A stretch of DNA of 64,000 bases from Prochlorococcus sp. AG-347-I04 (lineage in GTDB: Bacteria > Cyanobacteriota > Cyanobacteriia > PCC-6307 > Cyanobiaceae), in contig QCBL01000001.1 in NCBI GenBank assembly GCA_003281625.1, forward strand, positions 186,001 through 250,000. Direction: 5' to 3'. Under the pieces are notes generated by a model, which ran no database searches, was not told the DNA's origin, and saw only the letters and a program-made list of their open reading frames with translations. Positions 22,401 to 30,414 of this stretch are shown here, in pieces (the stretch's first letter is position 1; every line of letters starts with the position of its first letter). A program made the position numbers and the translations under genes.

Positions 22401-24012
22401 TGCAAAACCCGGAGAGGGGGGACAATTACCTGGTCCAAAAGTTGATTCTTACATCGCAAAACTAAGAAATAGTAAACCTGGAGTAGCTTTAATATCTCCT
22501 CCCCCGCATCATGATATTTATTCAATTGAAGATTTAGCTCAACTTATCCACGACTTACACCAAGTTCATCCAAAAGCGAAAGTAAGCGTTAAACTTGTTT
22601 CTGAAATTGGTATAGGCACTATTGCTGCTGGAGTAAGCAAAGCTAATGCAGATGTAATTCAAATATCAGGTCATGATGGAGGTACAGGTGCTTCACCCCT
22701 GAGTTCTATTAAGCATGCGGGGTTACCATGGGAACTAGGTGTTGCTGAGGTTCATAAATCTCTCTTAGAGAATAACTTACGCGAAAGAGTAATTTTGAGA
22801 ACTGATGGAGGTCTTAAAACAGGCTGGGATGTAGTTATTGCAGCTTTACTAGGTGCTGAAGAATACGGTTTCGGTTCTGTAGCGATGATTGCTGAAGGAT
22901 GCATAATGGCTCGGGTTTGTCATACAAACAAGTGTCCTGTTGGAGTTGCCACTCAAAAAGAAGAATTAAGAAAAAGATTTAAAGGTATTCCAGAAAATGT
23001 TGTCAATTTTTTCTTGTATATTGCTGAAGAAGTAAGACAGATAATGAGTACTATCGGTGTTTCTAATATGGAGGAACTGATTGGTAATCAAGAATTTCTT
23101 TCTGCAAGAAATATCGATCTTCCAAAAACTTCCAATATTGATCTTTCTTCTTTAGTAAATCAACACTCAACCCCTGATAGATCATGGTTAAAACATTCCA
23201 AAACTGCCCATAGTAATGGCTCTGTATTAGAGGACGAGTTTTTGTCTAATTATGAATTTATAGATTCAATTAAAAATCACAAAATTTTAACCAAAGAAAT
23301 TGAGATAAAAAATACAGATAGAAGTGTTTGTGCGAAAATATCAGGCGAAATCGCAGAACTACATGGCAACACAGGCTTCAAGGGCGAACTCAACTTAAAT
23401 TTCAAAGGATATGCAGGTCAAAGCTTTGGTGCCTTTTTATTGAAGGGAATGAATGTTCAATTAATCGGAGAAGCAAATGATTATGTTTGCAAAGGAATGA
23501 ATGGAGGAATACTCACAATAATTCCACCAAAAATAGAAAAAACTTCCTCCGAACAGGTTATTTTAGGAAACACCTGTCTTTATGGAGCAACAGGTGGGAA
23601 ATTATTTGCATTAGGAAAATCGGGAGAAAGATTTGCAGTAAGAAATAGTGGTGCTACAGCGGTAACAGAAGGAGCAGGTGATCATTGTTGTGAATACATG
23701 ACTGGTGGGAAAGTAGTTATTCTCGGTTCCACAGGAAGGAATATTGGTGCGGGCATGACTGGTGGAATAGCTTTTATAATCGATGAAAATAACGATTTAA
23801 GTAATAAAGTTAACAAGGAAATAGTTAGCATACATAAAATAACTTCATCAAAGCAGGAAGGTATCTTATTAGAAATTATTAGAGAATATCGAGCAAAAAC
23901 AAATAGCTTAAAGGCTGCCAAAATAATTGAAAATTGGTCTTATTACAAGAGTACTTTCAAATTAATAGTTCCCCCAAGCGAAGAAGAAATGCTTGGCATA
24001 AAGAAAATGTAA
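19441..24012 (+). CDS. gltB: Ferredoxin-dependent glutamate synthase (large subunit type)
   Basis: KDACGVGFIANIKG amidotransferase; GGMSLGALSREAHE; GGKSNSGEGGEDP; Fe-S CHTNKCPVGVATQ. Confidence 0.97.
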   Translation: MGESIKRVVGPYQDSYSPNGIIGEKDACGVGFIANIKGVESNWILKQSLKGLNCMEHRGGCGGDSDSGDGAGILCSIPWGYLEKEINLKNNQEFNRGLGMVFMPNKKEKIELCKSICDQEAEKLKVNNTSWRKVPVNNEILGPLAKANAPFICQWILHIDKKDHQDVEKLLFQLRKRIEKKIRETFKNDVGHCEFYFASLSSQTVVYKGMVRSEILSEFYQDLKEKSFKVSFSVYHRRFSTNTLPKWPLAQPMRFLGHNGEINTLLGNINWAKASETHIDDFWGDLSNEIKPIVDVNKSDSSNLDATLEINIRSGQPITDSLLKLVPEAFRDQPELEQREDIKAFYEYSASLQEAWDGPALLVFADGNFVGATLDRNGLRPARYSITNDGFVIMGSETGVVDLEEERVIEKGRLGPGQMLAVDFHQNRILRNWEVKSEAAKRHDYTNLLSNRTIKIENNEWVKDCKLKDLELLQQQTAYGFSAEDNDLILDSMASLAKEPTYCMGDDIPLAVLSSKPHILYDYFKQRFAQVTNPPIDPLREKLVMSLEMHLGERCTPFEIKDAKPFVHLQSPILNEEELISIKKSKIKSQTISSLFDLEEGIQGLENQLKAICTQSELAIKDGCSLIIISDKGINPKKTFIPPLLAVGAIHHYLLKKEIRLKASLIIETGQCWSTHHLACLIGYGASAVCPWLTFEAGRHWLKHPKTQKLIDSNKINPLSIVDVQENIKKALEDGLRKILSKIGISLLSSYHGAQIFEAVGLGSDLIKIAFNGTTSRIAGITLKELTNETLSIHTKAYPEIDLKKLEFLGFVQFRNNGEYHSNNPEMSKVLHSAVKQGPGYDHFETYKKLISNRPTTSLRDLLTINSTRKSIPLEEVESVESICKRFCTGGMSLGALSREAHEVLAVAMNRIGGKSNSGEGGEDPARFNVLNDIDENTQSATLPFIKGLENGDTACSAIKQIASGRFGVTPEYLRSGKQLEIKMAQGAKPGEGGQLPGPKVDSYIAKLRNSKPGVALISPPPHHDIYSIEDLAQLIHDLHQVHPKAKVSVKLVSEIGIGTIAAGVSKANADVIQISGHDGGTGASPLSSIKHAGLPWELGVAEVHKSLLENNLRERVILRTDGGLKTGWDVVIAALLGAEEYGFGSVAMIAEGCIMARVCHTNKCPVGVATQKEELRKRFKGIPENVVNFFLYIAEEVRQIMSTIGVSNMEELIGNQEFLSARNIDLPKTSNIDLSSLVNQHSTPDRSWLKHSKTAHSNGSVLEDEFLSNYEFIDSIKNHKILTKEIEIKNTDRSVCAKISGEIAELHGNTGFKGELNLNFKGYAGQSFGAFLLKGMNVQLIGEANDYVCKGMNGGILTIIPPKIEKTSSEQVILGNTCLYGATGGKLFALGKSGERFAVRNSGATAVTEGAGDHCCEYMTGGKVVILGSTGRNIGAGMTGGIAFIIDENNDLSNKVNKEIVSIHKITSSKQEGILLEIIREYRAKTNSLKAAKIIENWSYYKSTFKLIVPPSEEEMLGIKKM

Positions 24013-24312
24013 ATGCCTTTCTTCATAAAAACTGAAATCATAAAAAAAGAATACTTAATTAATCATGATTTAAAACAAAAAATAATTAACGAACATATTG
24101 ATTGGATAAAAAAATTAAAAAAAGAGGGAATTAATATAAAAAGTGGTTTTTTAGTAGATGAGTTAAAGAGGCCAGGTGACGGCGGATTACTCATTCTTGA
24201 GATAAATAATTATAAAAATGCACTAAAAATAATTAAGAATGATCCAATGATTAAAAATGATCTAGTTGAATGGAAATTAAATGAGTGGATAGATTCAAAT
24301 AAACAAAAATGA
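24013..24312 (+). CDS. YciI-like small protein
   Basis: 99 aa, abuts the gltB stop (TAA-ATG); YCII-like fold pattern. Confidence 0.55.
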   Translation: MPFFIKTEIIKKEYLINHDLKQKIINEHIDWIKKLKKEGINIKSGFLVDELKRPGDGGLLILEINNYKNALKIIKNDPMIKNDLVEWKLNEWIDSNKQK

Positions 24313-25206
24313 CTATCTTGGATATTTTTTCATAAGTTTTTGAATTTCTTCAGCATGGTAACTGCTACGAGTTAAAGGAGAACTAACTACTTGCATAAAG
24401 TCCAAATCTTTTTCCCCAAAAACTTTAAAATAATTAAATTTTGAGGGACTCACAAATCTTTGTACAGGTAAATGATTTGGACCAGGAGATAAGTATTGGC
24501 CAATAGTAACAATATCAACGAAATTACTTTTTAAATCCTTAAGAAGACTTAAGACATCCTCATCTTTTTCCCCTAAACCAAGCATAAAACCTGACTTTGT
24601 ATAAACTTTAGGAGAATATTCTCTGGTCCTTTTTAGCAACTCAAGAGTTCTCTCATATTTACCCTGAGGTCTTACTTTTTTATATAGCGAAGACACAGTC
24701 TCAATATTATGGTTTAAAACGTTTGGATTTGAATCAAGAACTTTTTCAAGCGCTTTCCAGTTGCCACAAAGATCAGGTATTAAAAGCTCAATAGTAGTTT
24801 CAGGCGATTTTTTTCTTACTTGATAAACACATTCAAAAAATTGAGATGCGCCACCATCTTCAAGATCGTCTCTATTAACTGAAGTAATTACAACATGTTT
24901 AAGTTGCATTCTATAAACAGCTTCGGCCAAACGATATGGTTCTGTTGGATCTAATTCTCTTTTAGATCTATCAAAATCAATATCGCAATATGGACATGCC
25001 CTAGTACAGCCAGGGCCCATTATAAGGAAAGTGGCAGTGCCACTTGCAAAACATTCTCCAATATTTGGACAACTTGCCTCTTGACAGACAGTATTGAGAT
25101 TTAAATCATTTAACAAATTTGCAGTATTGCCAATTCTCTCAACTTGCGGCGCTTTTACTCTTAACCAATCAGGTTTTGAAATTAAACTATTGGAGTTATT
25201 AGTCAA
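24313..25206 (-). CDS. lipA: Lipoyl synthase
   Basis: [24 protein letters not shown]. Confidence 0.96.
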   Translation of the reverse strand: MTNNSNSLISKPDWLRVKAPQVERIGNTANLLNDLNLNTVCQEASCPNIGECFASGTATFLIMGPGCTRACPYCDIDFDRSKRELDPTEPYRLAEAVYRMQLKHVVITSVNRDDLEDGGASQFFECVYQVRKKSPETTIELLIPDLCGNWKALEKVLDSNPNVLNHNIETVSSLYKKVRPQGKYERTLELLKRTREYSPKVYTKSGFMLGLGEKDEDVLSLLKDLKSNFVDIVTIGQYLSPGPNHLPVQRFVSPSKFNYFKVFGEKDLDFMQVVSSPLTRSSYHAEEIQKLMKKYPR

Positions 25207-25408
25207 ATTAATTTTTTCTAACCCGTATTTTTATTTTACTAAAAACATTTTGAATTAACTATTAATAATTTCAAAGACGAATCTCATTTAACAGAATTAA
25301 ATAAATAAATTAATTAAACTAATCCTTCTGCAATTTAGAAAATCTTAATTAAATTTATTCATTACACAACGTTTTTGTTTCATTAACTTAAATTGAATCA
25401 GATTTCAT

Positions 25409-25460
25409 AACGTTATTTTTAATACAGATATCAGAACGTACAAATTTTTAATACACATCA
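25409..25460. repeat. Two adjacent imperfect ~26-bp direct repeats upstream of the recombinase-like gene
   Basis: AACGTTATTTTTAATACAGATATCAG followed directly by AACGTACAAATTTTTAATACACATCA (AACGT plus TTTTTAATACA conserved, 3-nt offset). Confidence 0.5.
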
Positions 25461-25548
25461 AAAAAATCAATATGATTTGACTTTTTTGTACTAAAAAGTG
25501 TTTTTTTAATTATTTTTTGATACAGTAAAAAATATATGTAATAAAACA

Positions 25549-26172
25549 TTGACTTTTAAATTTAAAAGAAAACGTATTTTATTATCGGAAAAAAATAAAA
25601 ACTCTAAAGCAATAGGTTATGCAAGAGCTACTCATAACGAATATGAATATTTAGAAGAGCAAATAAAAATTTTGAAGGAAGAGGGTTGCAGTTTAGTGTT
25701 CTCTGAATTTATAAGTTTAGATGAAGAAATCAAACCCCAGCTCAATAAAGCTATAAATTCCTTATCAAAAGGCGATCAATTAATAATAACTCAGCTTGAT
25801 CGAGCATTTAAAAATAAAAAAGAATGTTTGATAACAATAAATAAACTTATTAATAAGGATATTCAATTGCGAACTTTGACTGGTTTTTTTGCTGGTAATG
25901 AATCTTCTAGTGCAAATTCTTCAATTTTTAAGATTTTATATGAATTAGATAATTTAGAAGACAAAAGTTTAGGTGAAAGAAAAAAAGAACAACTATTACG
26001 CAGAAAATTATCAGGAAATAATTTGGGAGGTAGGCCCAAAATAAGTCCTTTAAAAGAATCTTTAGTAATCAGATTGCGTAATGAAGGATATTCATACCGA
26101 TCAATCAGAACACAAACTGGAATTGCATTATCAACAATTAGGAGAGTGATTTTGGAGGGGGAATTAACATAA
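25549..26172 (+). CDS. Serine recombinase/resolvase-like protein (TTG start)
   Basis: YARATHNEYEYLEEQ..., QLDRAFKNKKE, C-terminal HTH GGRPKISPLKESLVIRLRNEGYSYRSIRTQTGIALSTIRRVI. Confidence 0.8.
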   Translation: MTFKFKRKRILLSEKNKNSKAIGYARATHNEYEYLEEQIKILKEEGCSLVFSEFISLDEEIKPQLNKAINSLSKGDQLIITQLDRAFKNKKECLITINKLINKDIQLRTLTGFFAGNESSSANSSIFKILYELDNLEDKSLGERKKEQLLRRKLSGNNLGGRPKISPLKESLVIRLRNEGYSYRSIRTQTGIALSTIRRVILEGELT

Positions 26173-26173
26173 A

Positions 26174-26386
26174 ATGGATAAGAAAGAAATTGAAAATTTA
26201 ATAAAAGAAAATTTTAAAGATACCGCATTGCGTATTTATGAATTAGATGATGAAGATAGAAAAAGTTTGTTAGCAGAATATAGAGAATGGATTATGAATG
26301 ATTTAGATTTTGAAGAAGTAATGATGCTACCTTATGAAGCCTATACTGACAAATTAGATTCTAATTTCTTAGAAGATTCACTTTAG
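26174..26386 (+). CDS. Hypothetical small acidic protein
   Basis: 70 aa ORF one nt after the recombinase-like gene. Confidence 0.7.
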   Translation: MDKKEIENLIKENFKDTALRIYELDDEDRKSLLAEYREWIMNDLDFEEVMMLPYEAYTDKLDSNFLEDSL

Positions 26387-27291
26387 TCCTCAATAGTATA
26401 TCTCTTATTAAAATCGTATACTTCTTTTGCTATAAAGGGTAAAAGGGAAGAATCTTTGGAATATTTTTCTCCATTACAAAAAACTACTAATAAAGTTTGT
26501 AGAGATTGATTATTAATCCACCAAGCTGAATCATGTCTAACTTCAGACATTAAGCCTGCTTTACTCCAAAGATTAATGCTTTCTGGTAATCCTTCACCCA
26601 AAAAACCATCTATTTGATTAAGAGAATCCTTTTTAAGAACAACTTTATTTAAATTTCTTTTTAAAAAACTTCGCAAATTTAAATTATTTTCTTGATAATC
26701 AATATGAATCATAATTTCCTCCAAAACCCTTGCAGCTGAATCAGAGTTCATAGCGTTTCTATTTTTATTATCGTATCCATAAAATTCTTTCTCACGACCA
26801 AATGGTCCATCATCCCAAGTCTTCTGACAGCAATTTATACCAACTAATTCTTCCCAATTTAAATCATGTAGCCAATCATTTATTATACTTCTTTGGTATT
26901 TCCAATTTTCCCATAATTCGCCTTCAATACGAGGTCCACTTGTTGTTCCAGTAAGTAAATCAATTAAAAAGCTTGTTGCATTATTACTTGAGAAAGACAA
27001 CATTTTCCCTACAGCATCAATAATTTCCTCCGATAATAATAAACTTCCTTTTTTAATCCAATAAAATGCAGCAAGGCCATAAACTAACTTGACTATGCTT
27101 GCAGGGTAAACCATTTTTTTGTTATTAATGCCAGTTCCAAAACCTTTAAATACACTTTTATTTTCAGTTTTATAATTAATCCAAGTTATCGAAATATCTT
27201 CTCTTGAAAAATCTTTATCATGAGAGCATACTCTCCTTAAAATATCATTTAAGGCTAGACCCATTTCCTGACTTAAATAGTAAAAGGACAT
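26383..27291 (-). CDS. Class A beta-lactamase-like serine hydrolase
   Basis: SxxK motif PASIVKL, SNN in SFSSNNAT, K-AG motif SKAGLMS. Confidence 0.75.
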   Translation of the reverse strand: MSFYYLSQEMGLALNDILRRVCSHDKDFSREDISITWINYKTENKSVFKGFGTGINNKKMVYPASIVKLVYGLAAFYWIKKGSLLLSEEIIDAVGKMLSFSSNNATSFLIDLLTGTTSGPRIEGELWENWKYQRSIINDWLHDLNWEELVGINCCQKTWDDGPFGREKEFYGYDNKNRNAMNSDSAARVLEEIMIHIDYQENNLNLRSFLKRNLNKVVLKKDSLNQIDGFLGEGLPESINLWSKAGLMSEVRHDSAWWINNQSLQTLLVVFCNGEKYSKDSSLLPFIAKEVYDFNKRYTIED

Positions 27292-27294
27292 TGA

Positions 27295-28053
27295 ATGGAA
27301 ATTTATAAAAATCCTATCTCACTATTTAAACAAACTAATTTTTCAAAAACTATTTGGTGGCAATTAAAAGTTAATATTTCGGGATATCAAAATGAAACAG
27401 AAGATAAATTAGTTACTGAAATATTTAAAAATAGAATTTTTAGGCTTATTTATCCAAATATTTATCAAAACAACCATAAATTTTCAAGAATACTAGTTCA
27501 ACTATATGAAGATGGTTACGTCTGTTGGATAAATCTAGAAGGATTAATTATTGAGAAATACGAATTCAAAAAAAATAACAATTTAGAAAATGAACACTTC
27601 TTTATAAAAGATAAAGTTAACTCAATTTTAAAATGGATCAAGGATCAATCTGAGTTAAATAATGAATATCTTTGGGGAGGTACATTAGGACCCAATTTTG
27701 ATTGTTCTGGATTAATTCAGACTGCTTTTTTAAAGCATCAAATTTATATACCTCGAGACTCTTTTCAAATAAAAAGTTTTTGTAAGCACCTTTTTTATTA
27801 CAAAGAATCGTATGCGGCTTTACGACCAGGCGATCTTTTATTTTTTGGAAATGAAAAAAAATGTGATCATATTGGAATCTACAAAGGAGACGGATTCTAT
27901 TACCATAGCTCTGGAATGGATTTTGGCAGAAATGGAATAGGATTAGATACCCTAAAAAAGTCTAATGATAAAATCTCATTGCATTATAAATCTAAACTAA
28001 TTTCGACAGGGAGAGTAGTTAGAAATTATAGATGGGACCGTACTATACGTTAA
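27295..28053 (+). CDS. NlpC/P60-family cell-wall peptidase
   Basis: NFDCSGLIQ (Cys) and CDHIGIYKG (His) motifs, RPGDLLFFG. Confidence 0.88.
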   Translation: MEIYKNPISLFKQTNFSKTIWWQLKVNISGYQNETEDKLVTEIFKNRIFRLIYPNIYQNNHKFSRILVQLYEDGYVCWINLEGLIIEKYEFKKNNNLENEHFFIKDKVNSILKWIKDQSELNNEYLWGGTLGPNFDCSGLIQTAFLKHQIYIPRDSFQIKSFCKHLFYYKESYAALRPGDLLFFGNEKKCDHIGIYKGDGFYYHSSGMDFGRNGIGLDTLKKSNDKISLHYKSKLISTGRVVRNYRWDRTIR

Positions 28054-28117
28054 TTAATATAGCTCAACTTTAAATTTTAAATTAAATTAAAACATTACTT
28101 ATTCTTTTATTTAGAAA

Positions 28118-28717
28118 TTAACCAGCAGTCCAAATATTTTTAATAATTGGCATTATGGTATCTAAGTGCAATGTCCCAACAAGTAACCAAGCAAAAACAG
28201 CTCCTCCACATCCTCCTAACCAAAATCCGCTTGTAAAATCAGCCCAACCAGCTCTTGTAAATAAGTCCTTTGGCGGATTATTAACAGTCGCATCTGGAGG
28301 TTGAACATTAGGTGCTTTACCAGGTGCATTGTATAGCACAAAAAGTGCCGTCAAAATATGAACAGCTCCAATAGTAGCGAGAAGTCCAGCTGTTAGAGCA
28401 AATTCAGAATTTCTTAATGGGCCAGTCATGGTAAAAGGTCCGTATAGAAGATATCCAAAAGCTGCTCCAGTTTCTAAACCTCTAAAATTAGGGGAAATAC
28501 CTTCTCTGTAAAAAGGTAAATTATTTATAAAGGCTTTTGTAAAATAACCACTATTAACTGGAGTAGCTAAATTACCAACACAAGGATCAGCAACTGTTTT
28601 TACTGCCCATTGTTCTGCTACGCCAATATCATTTGGTTGTACAGAAGTATCTATGTATTTCTCATCAAACTTAATAGAACTTGTTGATTCAGAGAATGAT
28701 TTTTGAAAGTCGCTCAT
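28118..28717 (-). CDS. psaL: Photosystem I reaction center subunit XI
   Basis: [48 protein letters not shown]. Confidence 0.97.
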   Translation of the reverse strand: MSDFQKSFSESTSSIKFDEKYIDTSVQPNDIGVAEQWAVKTVADPCVGNLATPVNSGYFTKAFINNLPFYREGISPNFRGLETGAAFGYLLYGPFTMTGPLRNSEFALTAGLLATIGAVHILTALFVLYNAPGKAPNVQPPDATVNNPPKDLFTRAGWADFTSGFWLGGCGGAVFAWLLVGTLHLDTIMPIIKNIWTAG

Positions 28718-28744
28718 TTTTTTAATAGTTTAGTGTTTGATAAT

Positions 28745-28858
28745 TTATTCAGTTGCTGTAATTAATCTTCCAATCAATACGATAAAAACAGCAGGCATTG
28801 CTATACCAATTAATGGAACAAAAATTGAGGGTAAAAGACTTGGTAAATCAGATGGCAT
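28745..28858 (-). CDS. psaI: Photosystem I subunit VIII (not in ORF track)
   Basis: Read by eye: MPSDLPSLLPSIFVPLIGIAMPAVFIVLIGRLITATE*. Confidence 0.92.
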   Translation of the reverse strand: MPSDLPSLLPSIFVPLIGIAMPAVFIVLIGRLITATE

Positions 28859-28951
28859 AGTTCTTTAAAACATCTTTAAACACTTTAGTATTTATCAGCT
28901 AAATAATGTTAATTTTATTACTGGATGATATAAAAATTATTAACTTTTTAC

Positions 28952-29182
28952 ATGTTAAATTTTTTCGTAATTTTACTTATTATATTTATAGGAATATTAC
29001 TTCTAATTTTTAAAAAAAGAAGCTTTAAAAAGTTAATAAAATAAAGCAATTTAAATTCTATTAAATTAAAGAAAAATAAAAAAAGTAATAATAAATTTCT
29101 ATCTAAAAAAAATAGTTATTTATTCAATCACGAAGAAAAAAGTACTCAATATTTTATAAAAATTCTCAAAGAAATAAAATGA
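28952..29182 (+). pseudogene. Small membrane-anchored ORF interrupted by one in-frame TAA (29042-29044)
   Basis: MLNFFVILLIIFIGILLLIFKKRSFKKLIK*SNLNSIKLKKNKKSNNKFLSKKNSYLFNHEEKSTQYFIKILKEIK*; terminal TGA overlaps the ATG of the next ORF (ATGA). Confidence 0.6.
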
Positions 29183-29343
29183 TTAGTCTTTTTCAGGGTG
29201 ATACAGAAAATAAATTAAAGGCATTAAAAATTGCGGAAGAATTGGCTGATAAATCAACATTACCAATTTTAAGAAAAGGCTTAAGAGATATTTCTCCTGA
29301 AGTCGTTGAAATTTCAGCTTTATTAATAAGACAGTTCAAGTAA
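29179..29343 (+). CDS. Hypothetical 54-aa protein (not in ORF track)
   Basis: MISLFQGDTENKLKALKIAEELADKSTLPILRKGLRDISPEVVEISALLIRQFK*. Confidence 0.7.
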   Translation: MISLFQGDTENKLKALKIAEELADKSTLPILRKGLRDISPEVVEISALLIRQFK

Positions 29344-29347
29344 ACAA

Positions 29348-30310
29348 TCAATTTTGTTTAGCACTGTTTATTGATCTAATTCTGTAAATTGGACGACTTT
29401 GACTTTCATGATATGTCCTAATTAAAAGTTCACTCAACAATCCAAAGCTAAATAATTGAACACCAGCAATTCCTAATATTAATGCAAACATCAGCAACGG
29501 ACGATTTCCAATATCCTCACCCATTATTTTTAAAACTATCAAATAAGAACTTATGGCAAGGCTAAAGAAAATACTTATAATTCCAACAAAACCAAATCCA
29601 TACATCGGTCTTGTTAAAAATTTAGTCATAAACCAAACAGTTAGTAAATCCATTAAAACTCTAAAAGTTCTATCAATTCCATATTTACTAGATCCATATT
29701 GCCTGCTCCTATGATTTACTTTAATTTCTTTGATTCTTGCACCTTCAATATTTGCTAAAACGGGCAAAAACCTGTGAAGTTCGCCATATAACTTTATATC
29801 TTCTATTATTTCTTTCTTAAACGCTTTTAATGAGCAACCATAGTCATGCAACTTCAAACCTGTTACGTGAGCTATTAACTTATTCGCTATTTTTGATGGT
29901 ATCTTTCTATTAATTAATTTATCTTTTCTATCAAACCTCCAACCACAAACCAAATCAAAACCATTATTAATTTCTGAAATTAATAAAGGAATATCATTTG
30001 GATCATTCTGTAAATCACCATCCAAAGTAATAACAATGTCGCCCTTAGAATTATCAAAGCCAGCTGACATTGCTGCAGTTTGACCATAATTTTTGCGAAG
30101 GGAAATTACTGACAATTCTTTAATCTTGAGAGTTAGTTGCTTTAATACTTGATGAGTATTATCTTTAGAACCATCATTTACAACAATCAATTCAAAATTA
30201 AAATTATGAGATGACATTACATTTATAACTTCATCCAATAAAAGACCAATACTCTCGCTTTCATTGAAAACAGGGACGATAATAGAAATTAATTGTTTTA
30301 TATCTGACAT
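29348..30310 (-). CDS. Family 2 glycosyltransferase, DPM1/GtrB-like, with two C-terminal TM helices
   Basis: ISIIVPVFNESESIGLLLDEV, VITLDGDLQNDPNDIP. Confidence 0.9.
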   Translation of the reverse strand: MSDIKQLISIIVPVFNESESIGLLLDEVINVMSSHNFNFELIVVNDGSKDNTHQVLKQLTLKIKELSVISLRKNYGQTAAMSAGFDNSKGDIVITLDGDLQNDPNDIPLLISEINNGFDLVCGWRFDRKDKLINRKIPSKIANKLIAHVTGLKLHDYGCSLKAFKKEIIEDIKLYGELHRFLPVLANIEGARIKEIKVNHRSRQYGSSKYGIDRTFRVLMDLLTVWFMTKFLTRPMYGFGFVGIISIFFSLAISSYLIVLKIMGEDIGNRPLLMFALILGIAGVQLFSFGLLSELLIRTYHESQSRPIYRIRSINSAKQN

Positions 30311-30372
30311 TTATATCTAATAATAATTACACAATTTTAACTTAATTTAGAGCACTAAAACTAAACAAAAAA

Positions 30373-30396
30373 AAATCACCACAAATGTGGTGATTT
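30373..30396. terminator. Perfect 11-bp hairpin downstream of psaB
   Basis: AAATCACCACA-AA-TGTGGTGATTT, A-rich on the 5' side (T-run on the minus strand). Confidence 0.85.
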
Positions 30397-30414
30397 AAAT
30401 TATTTAAGGAAAAT

